64,000 bases of DNA from SHVZ01 sp044223515. Lineage in GTDB: Bacteria > Pseudomonadota > Alphaproteobacteria > SHVZ01. The stretch is taken from assembly GCA_044223515.1 (NCBI GenBank), contig JBGALV010000011.1:1-64000 (forward strand). The letters are read 5' to 3'. The notes below the pieces were generated by a model. That model was given only the letters and a program-made list of their open reading frames with translations, searched no databases and was not told where the DNA came from. Below are positions 33,405 through 41,380 of the stretch, piece after piece. The position numbers and the translations under genes were made by a program. Each line of letters starts with the position of its first letter. Within the stretch, counting starts at the first letter, position 1.

Positions 33405-34072
33405 TGATAGAGCGTCGGCGACAGCACGCGGTCGGAGGCGATCAGGTCGTCGGCGACCTTCTTCACCGCCGGGCGCGACCCCACCCGCGCGTACCACGCC
33501 GCCAGCTTCGGATGGTCGTCGAGGCGGGGACCTTTCAGGCGCTGCGCGAAGATCAGCGCCATGAACATGCCGATGTCGGCATAGGAGAAATCGCCAATCA
33601 GGTAGTCGCCGGCGCCGATGCGGTTCTCGAGCGTCTGGTAGTGCTCGAGCAGCACCAGCTCGCCGCGCCTGCCGCCCTCCTCTTCCTTGGCGCGCGCCTC
33701 GGCCGAGGTCGGCGGCACGCTCCGGTGCATGATGGGACGCACCGCCGGCAGCAGGATCTCGTCGGCGAACAGCTCCAGCATCCGTCCCCGCGCCCGCTCT
33801 TTCGGACTCACCGGCCACAGCGCCGGCTCGGGGTATGCCTCCTCGAGGTATTCGAAGATCAGCGTCGAATCGAAAAGCGTGAGGTCCCCATCTACAAGGA
33901 CCGGCACCTGCGCCTTCGGGTTGGCGGCGAGGACGTTCGGGTGCTTCGGCGAATAACCCGCCGACTGCGTGAACGGCACCATGATGCGCTCGAACTCAAG
34001 ACCCTTCTCGCCGAGGGCGATCTCGGCCTTGCGCGCGAACATGCTGATCGGACCGGAGTAGAGCGTGATCAC
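33401..34072 (-). CDS. Glutathione S-transferase family protein
   Basis: The 223-residue protein has the thioredoxin-fold N-terminal half with LYSGPISMFARKAEIALGEKG, the cis-Pro NPKAQVPVLVDG near residue 55 and the ES-like LFDSTLIFEYLEEAYP, then an all-helical C-terminal half with LIGDFSYADIGMF. The start is GTG, directly beside the stop of the preceding gene. It may conjugate glutathione to electrophiles or act as an SspA-like factor; the context with VOC and cupin genes favours detoxification. Confidence 0.9.
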   Translation of the reverse strand: MITLYSGPISMFARKAEIALGEKGLEFERIMVPFTQSAGYSPKHPNVLAANPKAQVPVLVDGDLTLFDSTLIFEYLEEAYPEPALWPVSPKERARGRMLELFADEILLPAVRPIMHRSVPPTSAEARAKEEEGGRRGELVLLEHYQTLENRIGAGDYLIGDFSYADIGMFMALIFAQRLKGPRLDDHPKLAAWYARVGSRPAVKKVADDLIASDRVLSPTLYQ

Positions 34073-34630
34073 TTAGGGAGTCCTTCGTTTCCAGCCTGGG
34101 GGATAGTCCTCGACGATGCCGTTGGCATCGAAGGAGACCTCGGCGGTGAAGCCGGGGTTCGCGTAGCGGTAGCACCGGGCCGGCTCGGCCGGGTCGATGC
34201 GCGTGTAGTCCTGGCTCATCGGCGAGACGGTGAGCGTCGGCACCTTCACATAGACGACGCGGAACGGCTTGGTCCCGCCGGACTCGAGCGCAAGCTGCCT
34301 GATCGCCTGCGTGTTGGTCAGCGGTGTCGCGGAGATGTCGATGTCGTCGGCGCCGGCAAGATCCGCGCGCATCGCGCCGTCGATCCTCCAGTTGCCGCCG
34401 TCACGCACGATCTCCAGCGTGCGGTGCGTCGTGCCCTGCGCGAGATCGAAGGATGCCGCCCGTGTGCGCCAGTCCTTCGTCATCTCCAGGCGATAGCGGA
34501 GCGTGATCAGCCCGGCCTCGTCGTCGAGCAGCACGAGGCTCTCGGCCCGGACGCTGGCGGCGCCGGTATCGAGCACGAGATGCTCGAGGCCGGGCCGGTC
34601 GAGGCGTTCCCAGACGATGTCGCGTCTCAT
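34073..34630 (-). CDS. Putative glycolipid-binding family (DUF1089-like) protein
   Basis: The 185-residue protein resembles the putative glycolipid-binding family: MRRDIVWERLDRPGLEHLVL at the start, then LRYRLEMTKDWRTRAASFDL, NWRIDGAMRADLAGADDIDISATPLTNT and RYANPGFTAEVSFDANGIVEDYP. It lacks a signal peptide. The function of the family is barely known. ATG 34630 lies 4 bases after the DUF1127 gene. Confidence 0.75.
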   Translation of the reverse strand: MRRDIVWERLDRPGLEHLVLDTGAASVRAESLVLLDDEAGLITLRYRLEMTKDWRTRAASFDLAQGTTHRTLEIVRDGGNWRIDGAMRADLAGADDIDISATPLTNTQAIRQLALESGGTKPFRVVYVKVPTLTVSPMSQDYTRIDPAEPARCYRYANPGFTAEVSFDANGIVEDYPPGWKRRTP

Positions 34631-34634
34631 CGCC

Positions 34635-34841
34635 TCAACTCCATCCAGAACGGCCGCACCGTCTCGACGCCGAGTCCTCGGGCGTGAGGCCGATATCGCG
34701 GGCGAAGCGCGGGTCGGCGGCGAGGCCGTCACGCGGCAGCCGCCGGGCGGCGCTTCTCTCGCGCCACCCGGCGAGCCATGCCCGCCAGCCACGCGGAGGC
34801 TTAACCCGCGGCTCCCGGGCAAAGCTGCCGTCGAAGGCCAT
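34635..34841 (-). CDS. Small DUF1127-like arginine-rich protein
   Basis: The 68-residue protein has the pattern of DUF1127 (YjiS-like) proteins: a basic, Trp-rich middle (WRAWLAGWRERSAARRL) and the characteristic RFARDIGLTPED end. Proteins of this group in alphaproteobacteria are short regulators linked to RNA turnover and phosphate or stress responses. It is one of two in this run of genes. Confidence 0.65.
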   Translation of the reverse strand: MAFDGSFAREPRVKPPRGWRAWLAGWRERSAARRLPRDGLAADPRFARDIGLTPEDSASRRCGRSGWS

Positions 34842-34855
34842 TGCTGATTCGGCGC

Positions 34856-35233
34856 CTATTCGGAGGCGCTGCAATGCGCCTCGATGCGGTAGCCGTCCGG
34901 ATCGATGACGAAGGCGGCGTAGTAGGTCGGCCCGTAGTTCGGGCGCAGGCCCGGCTTGCCGTTGTCCCGGCCGCCGGCCTTGAGCGCTGCGGCATGGAAG
35001 GCGTCCACCGACTTCCGCGTCGGCGCGACGAAGCAGAAGTGCAGGCCGGACGCCATGTGCTCCTTCACCGGCTTGTCGGTCTGGCCGAGCCAGAGCTGGA
35101 TCGCCTCTTTGCCGTAGCCCGCATCGGTGCCCTTGGCGTATTTCGAGACGTATCCCAGCGGCTTCAGCGTCGCGTCGTAGAAGCGCTTGGACGCCTCGAT
35201 GTCCTTCACGCCGATCGAAACATGGTCGAGCAT
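34856..35233 (-). CDS. VOC-family (glyoxalase/bleomycin-resistance fold) protein
   Basis: The 125-residue protein holds two beta-alpha-beta-beta-beta units: MLDHVSIGVKDIEASKRFYDATL and the second with HFCFVAPTRKSVDAFHAAAL and AAFVIDPDGYRIEAHC. The metal ligands expected are His4, His65-region and Glu near 118. VOC enzymes include glyoxalases, dioxygenases and resistance proteins, and the reaction here is not known. It stands between two DUF1127 genes. Confidence 0.9.
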   Translation of the reverse strand: MLDHVSIGVKDIEASKRFYDATLKPLGYVSKYAKGTDAGYGKEAIQLWLGQTDKPVKEHMASGLHFCFVAPTRKSVDAFHAAALKAGGRDNGKPGLRPNYGPTYYAAFVIDPDGYRIEAHCSASE

Positions 35234-35259
35234 TCTCTTCTTCTCCTCTTGGGTTGAAT

Positions 35260-35493
35260 TCAGACGCGCCAGAAAGGCTTTGAGGATTCGCGCACGGCAT
35301 TGCCACGGCTGATGCCGAGATCCTTCAGCATGTGGGTCGACATCTCGGCCAGCATCCGGCGCTCGCGGGCGCGGCGTTCCCAGGCGGCGAGCAGGTCGGA
35401 CAGGTACACCAGCACCTGCATGGGGCTGGCGAGCGACAGCCGTGCGGTCGAGCGGAAGCGTCGGCCGAGGCCGATCGAAAGACGATCTGGCAT
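35260..35493 (-). CDS. DUF1127-family small protein
   Basis: The 77-residue protein ends with the DUF1127 core: WERRARERRMLAEMSTHMLKDLGISRGNAV. The N-terminal half has a basic segment. It resembles the alphaproteobacterial short DUF1127 proteins that influence sRNA and metabolic regulation. It lies 26 bases upstream of the VOC gene. Confidence 0.85.
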   Translation of the reverse strand: MPDRLSIGLGRRFRSTARLSLASPMQVLVYLSDLLAAWERRARERRMLAEMSTHMLKDLGISRGNAVRESSKPFWRV

Positions 35494-35517
35494 GGGTATC
35501 TCCGTTTCTTCGAAAGA

Positions 35518-36033
35518 TCAGATGTCAGCGTCGAACCGGCGGCCGAGATAGAGATCGAGATCGGGGCCGGCGGGATTCGCGAGCACGTCGTCGAGCCAGG
35601 CGCGGCGCTCGAAGTCGACGATGCCGAGCTCGTAGACGCAGCCGGCGCCAGGCTCGGCGACCTTCTTCATCTGCTTGGGATCGTGCTTCGGCCCGACGAA
35701 CATGCGCTGGTGCAGTTCGTTCACCGAGGCCCACCAGTAGACGATGCCGATCGACGCAGTGAGCGCGTCATGCACGACGACGAAGCCGATGCCGGTCCGC
35801 TCCTCGCCGGTCGCGTCCTTCGGCAGCACGTCCCGGGCGATGCCGACGGTCGCCTCGACCAGCTCGGGCCGCGCGGTCTGGCCGAGCAGCGAGATCCCGT
35901 AGACCTTCATCTTCCAGTCGCCGATGTCCTGGCGGCGGATGAAGCGCAGATGGCGCGGCCGGTAGGGGCGCTGCGCCAGCATCTCCATCCCCTGGACGGG
36001 CGGTGAGGAGGCTCGGCAGGTCGTTGCGGTCAT
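35518..36033 (-). CDS. Unrecognised 171-residue protein, first gene of the YafY-linked run
   Basis: I do not recognise the family. It contains RPYRPRHLRFIRRQDIGDWKMKVYGI, a run of likely strands and helices, VVHDALTASIGIVYWW with two aromatic residues, and a C-terminus with LDLYLGRRFDADI. No signal peptide or membrane span. ATG 36033 is chosen because AAGGAG lies 8 bases before it. It is the first gene after the divergent operator and so probably leads the seven-gene unit. Confidence 0.7.
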   Translation of the reverse strand: MTATTCRASSPPVQGMEMLAQRPYRPRHLRFIRRQDIGDWKMKVYGISLLGQTARPELVEATVGIARDVLPKDATGEERTGIGFVVVHDALTASIGIVYWWASVNELHQRMFVGPKHDPKQMKKVAEPGAGCVYELGIVDFERRAWLDDVLANPAGPDLDLYLGRRFDADI

Positions 36034-36074
36034 CGTCACGTCTCCTTCGATGACGTGCACTCTACGCCCCGTCT

Positions 36075-36094
36075 CCTGACAACATCATGTCAGG
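36075..36094. promoter_or_regulatory. Perfect CCTGACA-N6-TGTCAGG dyad, probable YafY/WYL operator
   Basis: CCTGACA (36075-36081), six bases and TGTCAGG (36088-36094) form a perfect 20-bp dyad in the 123-base gap between two divergent genes. TGACA...TGTCA dyads are a common form for YafY-like regulators, one of which starts 62 bases to the right. It is placed to control both the regulator and the minus-strand run. Confidence 0.6.
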
Positions 36095-36156
36095 TATCTG
36101 CAAAATATTTTCATATTGCTGGGGATTTCTGAGGATATCTCTGTCATCATTCTGGA

Positions 36157-37188
36157 ATGACGAGGATCGAGAGAGGCTTCGCCATCCTGCTGATCCTGAG
36201 CGACGGCCGCCTGGTCACGGCGCCGGAGCTGGCGGAGCGTTTCGAGGTCTCGGTCCGGACCATCTATCGCGACATGGAGATGCTGAGCGCGACCGGCGTG
36301 CCGGTCTACGCGGAGCGCGGCGTCGAGGGCGGCTTCCGTCTGATGGAGGGGTTCTTCCTGCCGCCGGTGTCGTTCGCGCGCGACGAGGCGGTCGCGGTGC
36401 TGATGGGCCTGGCGCTGGCGCGCGGGCTCCGCGTGCCGCCGTTTCCCGAGAAGCTCGAAAGCGCCGAGCAGAAACTGGTCGCCGTCCTGCCCGAGCGGAT
36501 GCGGGCGCTCCTGACCGAGACGCGCCGCCTGATCGGATTCGAAGGACGGCCGCTCGATGCCTTCCATCCGGAGGAGCCGGCGAAGGGCGCCACGCCCGAA
36601 GCCGCGCACGCGACCGAGACGCGCGCAGTCGAAACCTTCCTCAAATCCGTGCTCGACGGAACCCAAGTGCGCTTCACCTATCGCTCGACCTATCGACGCG
36701 GCGACAACGAGCCGCCGGTCGAGGCCGAACCCCAGGGCCTGCTGTGGGACCGCGACCGCTGGTACCTGATCGGCAACAAGATCGGCAATACGCGCTCCGG
36801 CGGCCAGCGCTTCTGGCGCGCCGATCGCGTGGTCGACATGGAATCGACGACCTTGAAGGCGAAGCCGACGCCTAATTTCGACGTCCGCCGGCACCTTGGA
36901 CGGCGCTGGCTCGCGGACGCGATGAAGGCCTGGGCCAAATCCTCGCCGGTGAAGATCCGCATGACGCCGAAGCAAGCCGAGCGCCTCAGCCTCGACTGGT
37001 TCTTCAGCTTCGGCCATTTCGAGAAGACCGGGCCCGACGAGGTGGTGATGACCTATGGCGAGGTCGAGGCGGCCTATGTCCTGGAACTGGTCCGCTGGCT
37101 CGGCCCCGGCGCCGAGATCATCGACCCGCCCGAATGGCGCGACCGGATGAAGAACGAGCTGAAGACGATGCTGGCGGCGTATGGGTGA
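36157..37188 (+). CDS. YafY-type helix-turn-helix / WYL-domain regulator
   Basis: The 343-residue protein has an N-terminal HTH (ILLILSDGRLVTAPELAERFEVSVRTIYRDMEML pattern, residues 10-45) and a WYL domain at about 165-225 with the namesake RWYLIG. The WCX-like C-terminal extension follows (VKIRMTPKQAERLSLDWFF). YafY-type proteins usually repress or activate an adjacent divergent gene and may sense ligands through WYL. The dyad in the divergent gap is the natural target. Confidence 0.92.
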   Translation: MTRIERGFAILLILSDGRLVTAPELAERFEVSVRTIYRDMEMLSATGVPVYAERGVEGGFRLMEGFFLPPVSFARDEAVAVLMGLALARGLRVPPFPEKLESAEQKLVAVLPERMRALLTETRRLIGFEGRPLDAFHPEEPAKGATPEAAHATETRAVETFLKSVLDGTQVRFTYRSTYRRGDNEPPVEAEPQGLLWDRDRWYLIGNKIGNTRSGGQRFWRADRVVDMESTTLKAKPTPNFDVRRHLGRRWLADAMKAWAKSSPVKIRMTPKQAERLSLDWFFSFGHFEKTGPDEVVMTYGEVEAAYVLELVRWLGPGAEIIDPPEWRDRMKNELKTMLAAYG

Positions 37189-37203
37189 GACCGGCCGCGG
37201 TCG

Positions 37204-37246
37204 CCCCCCATCCCAGCCCTCCCCCACGCTCCGCGGGGGGAAGGGG
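37204..37246. repeat. BIME-like GC-rich palindrome, copy 6 (tail to the left)
   Basis: CCCCCCATCCC tail, then CCCTCCCCCACGC pairing with GCGGGGGGAAGGGG. It forms an outward-facing pair with the copy at 37268, unlike the two inward pairs. Confidence 0.65.
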
Positions 37247-37267
37247 CACGACGAAGCGCTCTTCTAT

Positions 37268-37308
37268 CCCCTCCCCCCTTTGTGGGGGAGGGTTAGGGTG
37301 GGGGGCTG
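37268..37308. repeat. BIME-like GC-rich palindrome, copy 7 (tail to the right)
   Basis: CCCCTCCCCCC and GGGGGAGGG pair around TTTGT and a GGGTTAGGGTGGGGGG tail follows. It ends 7 bases before the thyX stop, so it may lie in the thyX transcript's 3' end. Confidence 0.65.
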
Positions 37309-37314
37309 CCCCGC

Positions 37315-38253
37315 CTACTCGCTGCGCCCCAGCAGCGCCATCAGCTCGCGCCATTCGCGCTTGGATAGGCCGGAGGCTTCCTGGGTGGTCTCGCGGCCCT
37401 CGATCAGGCCCTTCACGATGTCCCAGCCCTTCGCCGACAGGCTCACGCCCTTCAAGCGATACTGCTCGAACGCCTCGTAGGTCCAGGGGACCCAGCGCTT
37501 CACGATGTCGAGCATCGCTTCCGCATAGACGCGGATCTCGTACTGCGCGTGCGGGTCGGCACGGAGCGAGAGGAAGTTCAGCAGGTTCAGGAGATCGGTC
37601 TTCCAGTACCACTGGGTGTAGTAGTTGAGCGTCAGGTTCATGCGGGCGAGTTCGCGCGCGAGGCCCTGGCGCTTGTCGTCGATGACGGCGCCGATCTCGT
37701 CGACGTTCATCATCTTCTGGTAATGCGCGTAGACCTGCTCGGCATCGTCCTTGAGCAGCTTCATCACCTCGGCGGCTTCCGAGCCTTCGAGCACGTCGCC
37801 ACGGCCCTGGCGGTTGATCTCGGACTGCACGCCGAGCTGTGCCGGTGCCGGCATGTAGAACTCGCGGTCGAGGATCGAATAGCGCGCCGAATACTCGTTC
37901 ACGTTCGCGGTGCGGTGGCGGATCCACTGGCGCGCCACGAAGATCGGCAGCTTCACGTGCAGCTTGATCTCGCACATCTCGAACGGCGTCGAGTGGCGGT
38001 GGCGCATCAGATACTGAATCAGGCCGCGATCCTCGCTGACCTTCTTGGTGCCGCGGCCGTAGGAGACGCGCGCCGCCTGCACCACCGCCGCATCGTCGCC
38101 CATGTAGTCGATGACGCGGAGCAGGCCGTGGTCGAGCACCTCGATCGACGTATAGAGGATCTCTTCCAGCGCCGGCACGGTGGGCCTGAGGGTCGGCTGG
38201 GTCTGGGAACGGAGCGCCTCGATCTCGCGCGCCTGCTCAGGCGAAAGGGGCAT
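37315..38253 (-). CDS. thyX: Flavin-dependent thymidylate synthase
   Basis: The 312-residue enzyme makes dTMP from dUMP with methylene-tetrahydrofolate and FAD. The ThyX motif is RHRTANVNEYSARYS, and the other active-site stretches are RHRHSTPFEMCEIKLHVKLPIFVARQW and NLLNFLSLRADPHAQYEIR. Length is on the long side of the family but normal for alphaproteobacteria. A sole thyX explains DNA synthesis without thyA; none is in view. Confidence 0.96.
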   Translation of the reverse strand: MPLSPEQAREIEALRSQTQPTLRPTVPALEEILYTSIEVLDHGLLRVIDYMGDDAAVVQAARVSYGRGTKKVSEDRGLIQYLMRHRHSTPFEMCEIKLHVKLPIFVARQWIRHRTANVNEYSARYSILDREFYMPAPAQLGVQSEINRQGRGDVLEGSEAAEVMKLLKDDAEQVYAHYQKMMNVDEIGAVIDDKRQGLARELARMNLTLNYYTQWYWKTDLLNLLNFLSLRADPHAQYEIRVYAEAMLDIVKRWVPWTYEAFEQYRLKGVSLSAKGWDIVKGLIEGRETTQEASGLSKREWRELMALLGRSE

Positions 38254-38398
38254 CAGCCCATCCTTAGGGAAAATGCGGAGGGCCGGAGATTAGCGGGCCG
38301 CCTACCCAGGCGGTAGGCCGGCGGGAAACATCCATCTTCCAAGGGCTTCCGAAGCCCCGGAGTACCCGAGGCGCTGCGGACGGCCGCCCGATTCGGCT

Positions 38399-38722
38399 CT
38401 AGTCGCCGATCTTGCAGACGATCCCGTGGCGATACTTCGCGGTGCCGACCTTCACCGGCGGGCCGGGCACGAAGGTCTCGTCGAGCAGGCGCAGCTCGAG
38501 AATGCGCGGCAGCTCGAAGTTCCGGGGGCTGGGCTCGCGGCGGTTCGCCAATTCCTGCCGGCCGGTGACTTCCAGCGTGCCGTCGTCCTTCGGATAGAGT
38601 GCATGCGGATGGAAGACGCGCCACGTCTCCGGATGGCCGTAGCCTTCGGTGGAGTCGTAGCGAAGCTCGACCTTTCGGCGGCCCTTGATCGCCTGGGCGA
38701 GGAGCTTCCGGTTGCGCGTCAT
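38399..38722 (-). CDS. Small stand-alone WYL-like protein
   Basis: The 107-residue protein looks like a single WYL-like beta domain without an HTH: AIKGRRKVELRYDS, TWRVFHPHALYPKDDGTLEVTGRQ and ELRLLDETF. That order of strands resembles the WYL fold, which in other proteins senses nucleotides or nucleic acids. The assignment is by reading only. It lies between the exported hydrolase and thyX on the same strand. Confidence 0.5.
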   Translation of the reverse strand: MTRNRKLLAQAIKGRRKVELRYDSTEGYGHPETWRVFHPHALYPKDDGTLEVTGRQELANRREPSPRNFELPRILELRLLDETFVPGPPVKVGTAKYRHGIVCKIGD

Positions 38723-38758
38723 CGGAAACGGAACGGCACCAGCCCAGCCCGGTTCCTG

Positions 38759-38790
38759 AAAAGGAAACGGCGCCCGAAGGCGCCGTTTCC
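38759..38790 (-). terminator. Rho-independent terminator after the dienelactone hydrolase gene
   Basis: On the minus strand GGAAACGGCGCC and GGCGCCGTTTCC form a perfect 12-bp stem with a TTCG tetraloop, followed by TTTT. It ends the transcript of the hydrolase gene, whose stop lies 23 bases upstream. Confidence 0.85.
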
Positions 38791-38812
38791 AGAGACTGGA
38801 GGTCTCGCGCCG

Positions 38813-39676
38813 TCAGGCGACGCCGCGATCCTTGAAATAGGCCATCGCCCGGTCCCAGCCTTCCTTCGCCTTGTCGGCGCGGTAGGTCGGGCGGTAGTCG
38901 GCATGGAAGCCGTGCGGCGTGTCCGGATAGGTGATGATGTTCGACGGATTGCCGGCCGTCCTGAGCGCGGCCCGCATCTTGTCGACGGTGTCGTTGGGGA
39001 TGCCCTGGTCGGCGCCGCCGTAGAGGCCGAGCACCGGGATCTTCAGCTGCTCGACGATGTCGATCGGGTTCTTCGGCTGCAGTTCCGTGCCGGGCCGCAC
39101 CAGCGGGCCGTACCAGGCGACGGCGCCACGCACGCGCGGGTTATGCGCGGCGTACATCCAGGTCATGCGGCCGCCCCAGCAGAAGCCGGTGACGCCGAGA
39201 CGGCTGGCGTCGCCCTTGCCGGTCGCCGCGGCCCAGGCGGCGGCGGAGTCGAGGTCAGCATAGACCTGCGCGTCCGGCACCTTCGAGACGATCGCGAGAA
39301 CTGCCTGGATGTCCGGGGCCTTGGTGGTGTCGCCCTGGCGGCCGTGCAGGTCCGGCGCGACCGCAAGGTAGCCGGCCTTGGCGAAGCGGCGGGCGACGTC
39401 CTTGATGTGCTCGTGCACGCCGAAGATTTCCTGGATCACCAGGATCACCGGGAACGGACCGCCCGATGCCGGCATCGCGTAGTAGCCGTAGATCGGGCCG
39501 TTCGGCGTCGGGATCGAGGCGTCGCCGGCCATCAGGCCGTTGGCGTCGGTGGTGATGACGGACTGCGCCTGGATCGGCTGGGCCGCGAGCGCGAAGCCGG
39601 CGCCGACCGTGGTGGCGGCGACGAAGCCGCGGCGCGACACGTGGGTCTTGGGAAAAAGGCTCTTGATGTCGTCCAT
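38813..39676 (-). CDS. Exported dienelactone hydrolase-family protein
   Basis: The 287-residue protein is an alpha/beta hydrolase of the dienelactone hydrolase branch. A twin-arginine-like signal, SRRGFVAATTVGAGFALA, spans residues 14-31. The nucleophile Cys sits in GVTGFCWGGRM, the acid in YGGADQGIP and the catalytic His in TPHGFHADY. The cytoplasmic enzyme of the chlorocatechol pathway has no such leader, so this exported form likely acts on another ester or lactone. Confidence 0.92.
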   Translation of the reverse strand: MDDIKSLFPKTHVSRRGFVAATTVGAGFALAAQPIQAQSVITTDANGLMAGDASIPTPNGPIYGYYAMPASGGPFPVILVIQEIFGVHEHIKDVARRFAKAGYLAVAPDLHGRQGDTTKAPDIQAVLAIVSKVPDAQVYADLDSAAAWAAATGKGDASRLGVTGFCWGGRMTWMYAAHNPRVRGAVAWYGPLVRPGTELQPKNPIDIVEQLKIPVLGLYGGADQGIPNDTVDKMRAALRTAGNPSNIITYPDTPHGFHADYRPTYRADKAKEGWDRAMAYFKDRGVA

Positions 39677-39803
39677 GACTTCGATCCTCCTCGGATTTCT
39701 TGGATAGGACGCCCCCTGGGAGCCGCGATTGTGTACGCGCGTTCTACTGCCCGCAAGCGCGATCCCGTCCGCTCACGCGAATGCTAGCAACGATATGAAG
39801 AGG

Positions 39804-41291
39804 TTACGCGGCCGGCGGCGGGGCCGGGACTTGCGGCTTTCCGGGAGGACATGGCCTGCGGCCAAGGCGCTGATAGATCTGGCGCAGCGCCGCCTCTTCC
39901 GTGCCGATGACCTGCCGGAGACGATCGGCCAGGTCGGCGCGGAGAGCGAGAACCGAGTTCACGGGCGCCTGCAGACCCGACGCATGCGCATCGAGCCACG
40001 CCGGATCCACCATATCGGCAAGGACCGCAGCGGCGAGGCGGCGCGCCTCGCCCTCGCCGGAGAACCCGCCGATGCCGAGCTGCAGCTTGATCGTACGGAC
40101 GTAGGTCTTCAGGAAACGAAGCGAAAGACCCAGCGGCTCGACGAACGGCCCGACCGTCGCCTCGACGATGGCGCTCGCCGACGGCGCATCGGCCGCGTCC
40201 CGGCTCTGCCGGCGGAACAGGAGCGCGCAGGCCTGCTCGCGGTCGAGCGCGGGAAGACGGAGGGGCAGCTGAACCGCCTCCGCCAGAAGATCGCCGCCGT
40301 CCGGCCGGTTCGCGATACGGCTCCGGCAGGCCGCGGCGAGCGTCGCCGCGACGCGGCGGTCGTCGCAGGCGACGAAGACGATGCAGCCGGCGCCCGCCAG
40401 GCAACGGACCGCCTCGACCAGCTCGGCGGTCCGCTCGGGCGTGCAGCGGTCGAGGTCGTCGATGAGGAAGACGAGCTTGCGGCGTACCGAGGTCGACATC
40501 GCCGCGAGATCGCGGCTGAGCGCCCGCGGATCTGAGGCTGAGGCCTTCGCGATCGCCGCGCGGGAACTGGCGAGCCTGAGGAGCAGCGGCGCCAGCCTGA
40601 CCGCCAGCGGCAGACCGGCCGCGATCCAGGGCGCGACGTGCAGGATCAGGCCGACCGGATACCACTCCATGATGTAGCGGACCGCGCGCACTTCCTCGCC
40701 GGCCTTGGCGGTCCGCCAGGCGTGGTAGACGTCGTCCACCATCTGCCAGCTGAGGCTCGGATCGACGACGAGGGCGAGCACGGTCAGCACGAGGAGCGCC
40801 GCCAGGCCGTAGAGCCACGGGTGGTCGGAGATCCAGAGCAGCCCCCGGAGCATGCGACGCGATCGGATGCCGAGGAAGCGCGCCGTCAGGCGTTCCATCG
40901 CGCGGTCGCGAAGATGCACATAGACATTGTCGGTCGCCGGGATCGCCGCCGGATCGATCGAGACACGGGCGTAGCGGTCGACCGGCAACGCATTCCGGAT
41001 CGCCTGCAGCAGGGTCGACCTTCCCGACCCCGATTGTCCGTAGAGGCCCACCGCGATCGAGCCCGCCTCGACCGCGGCCGCCGTCGCCGCGGCGATGCGA
41101 TCGAATCCGAGATCGGGCGTGGCCGGCGGGACATCCGGCAGCACGACGAGATCATCCCACACGAAGGCCGTGCCGGCGCTGCCTGCCCGACCGGGCTCTG
41201 CGGCACGCGCGGGTGCCGAAATGGTGCCGGAATCCGAATTCACCGCTCTGCCCCCGATCAGGCGATCCGATCTCCGATGGCGGAGGAGCAC
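39804..41291 (-). CDS. KAP-type P-loop NTPase with inserted membrane segments
   Basis: The 495-residue protein has a P-loop GQSGSGRST at residues 85-93, a pair of hydrophobic stretches at about 159-176 and 212-236, and Walker B KLVFLIDDLDRC near 272-283. Membrane spans inserted between Walker A and B are the mark of KAP NTPases, of which PifA of the F plasmid excludes phage T7. The lysine of Walker A is replaced by arginine (R91), which would weaken or alter nucleotide use. The gene is alone, with ordinary neighbours. The start is uncertain (GTG 41291 or 41243). Confidence 0.75.
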   Translation of the reverse strand: MLLRHRRSDRLIGGRAVNSDSGTISAPARAAEPGRAGSAGTAFVWDDLVVLPDVPPATPDLGFDRIAAATAAAVEAGSIAVGLYGQSGSGRSTLLQAIRNALPVDRYARVSIDPAAIPATDNVYVHLRDRAMERLTARFLGIRSRRMLRGLLWISDHPWLYGLAALLVLTVLALVVDPSLSWQMVDDVYHAWRTAKAGEEVRAVRYIMEWYPVGLILHVAPWIAAGLPLAVRLAPLLLRLASSRAAIAKASASDPRALSRDLAAMSTSVRRKLVFLIDDLDRCTPERTAELVEAVRCLAGAGCIVFVACDDRRVAATLAAACRSRIANRPDGGDLLAEAVQLPLRLPALDREQACALLFRRQSRDAADAPSASAIVEATVGPFVEPLGLSLRFLKTYVRTIKLQLGIGGFSGEGEARRLAAAVLADMVDPAWLDAHASGLQAPVNSVLALRADLADRLRQVIGTEEAALRQIYQRLGRRPCPPGKPQVPAPPPAA

Positions 41292-41380
41292 GCCCGACGA
41301 GGTATCAGAACACAGCTCGGACCGGCCATGCCAGGGGCTGACGTCTCTCCCCGAAGGGACGGCGGGCTAGGGCTTCAGCG

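Noticed and set aside
39804..41291. Calling a defence island around the KAP NTPase
   Set aside because: The neighbours are cobT, a hydrolase and other ordinary genes; no restriction, abortive or phage genes are near.
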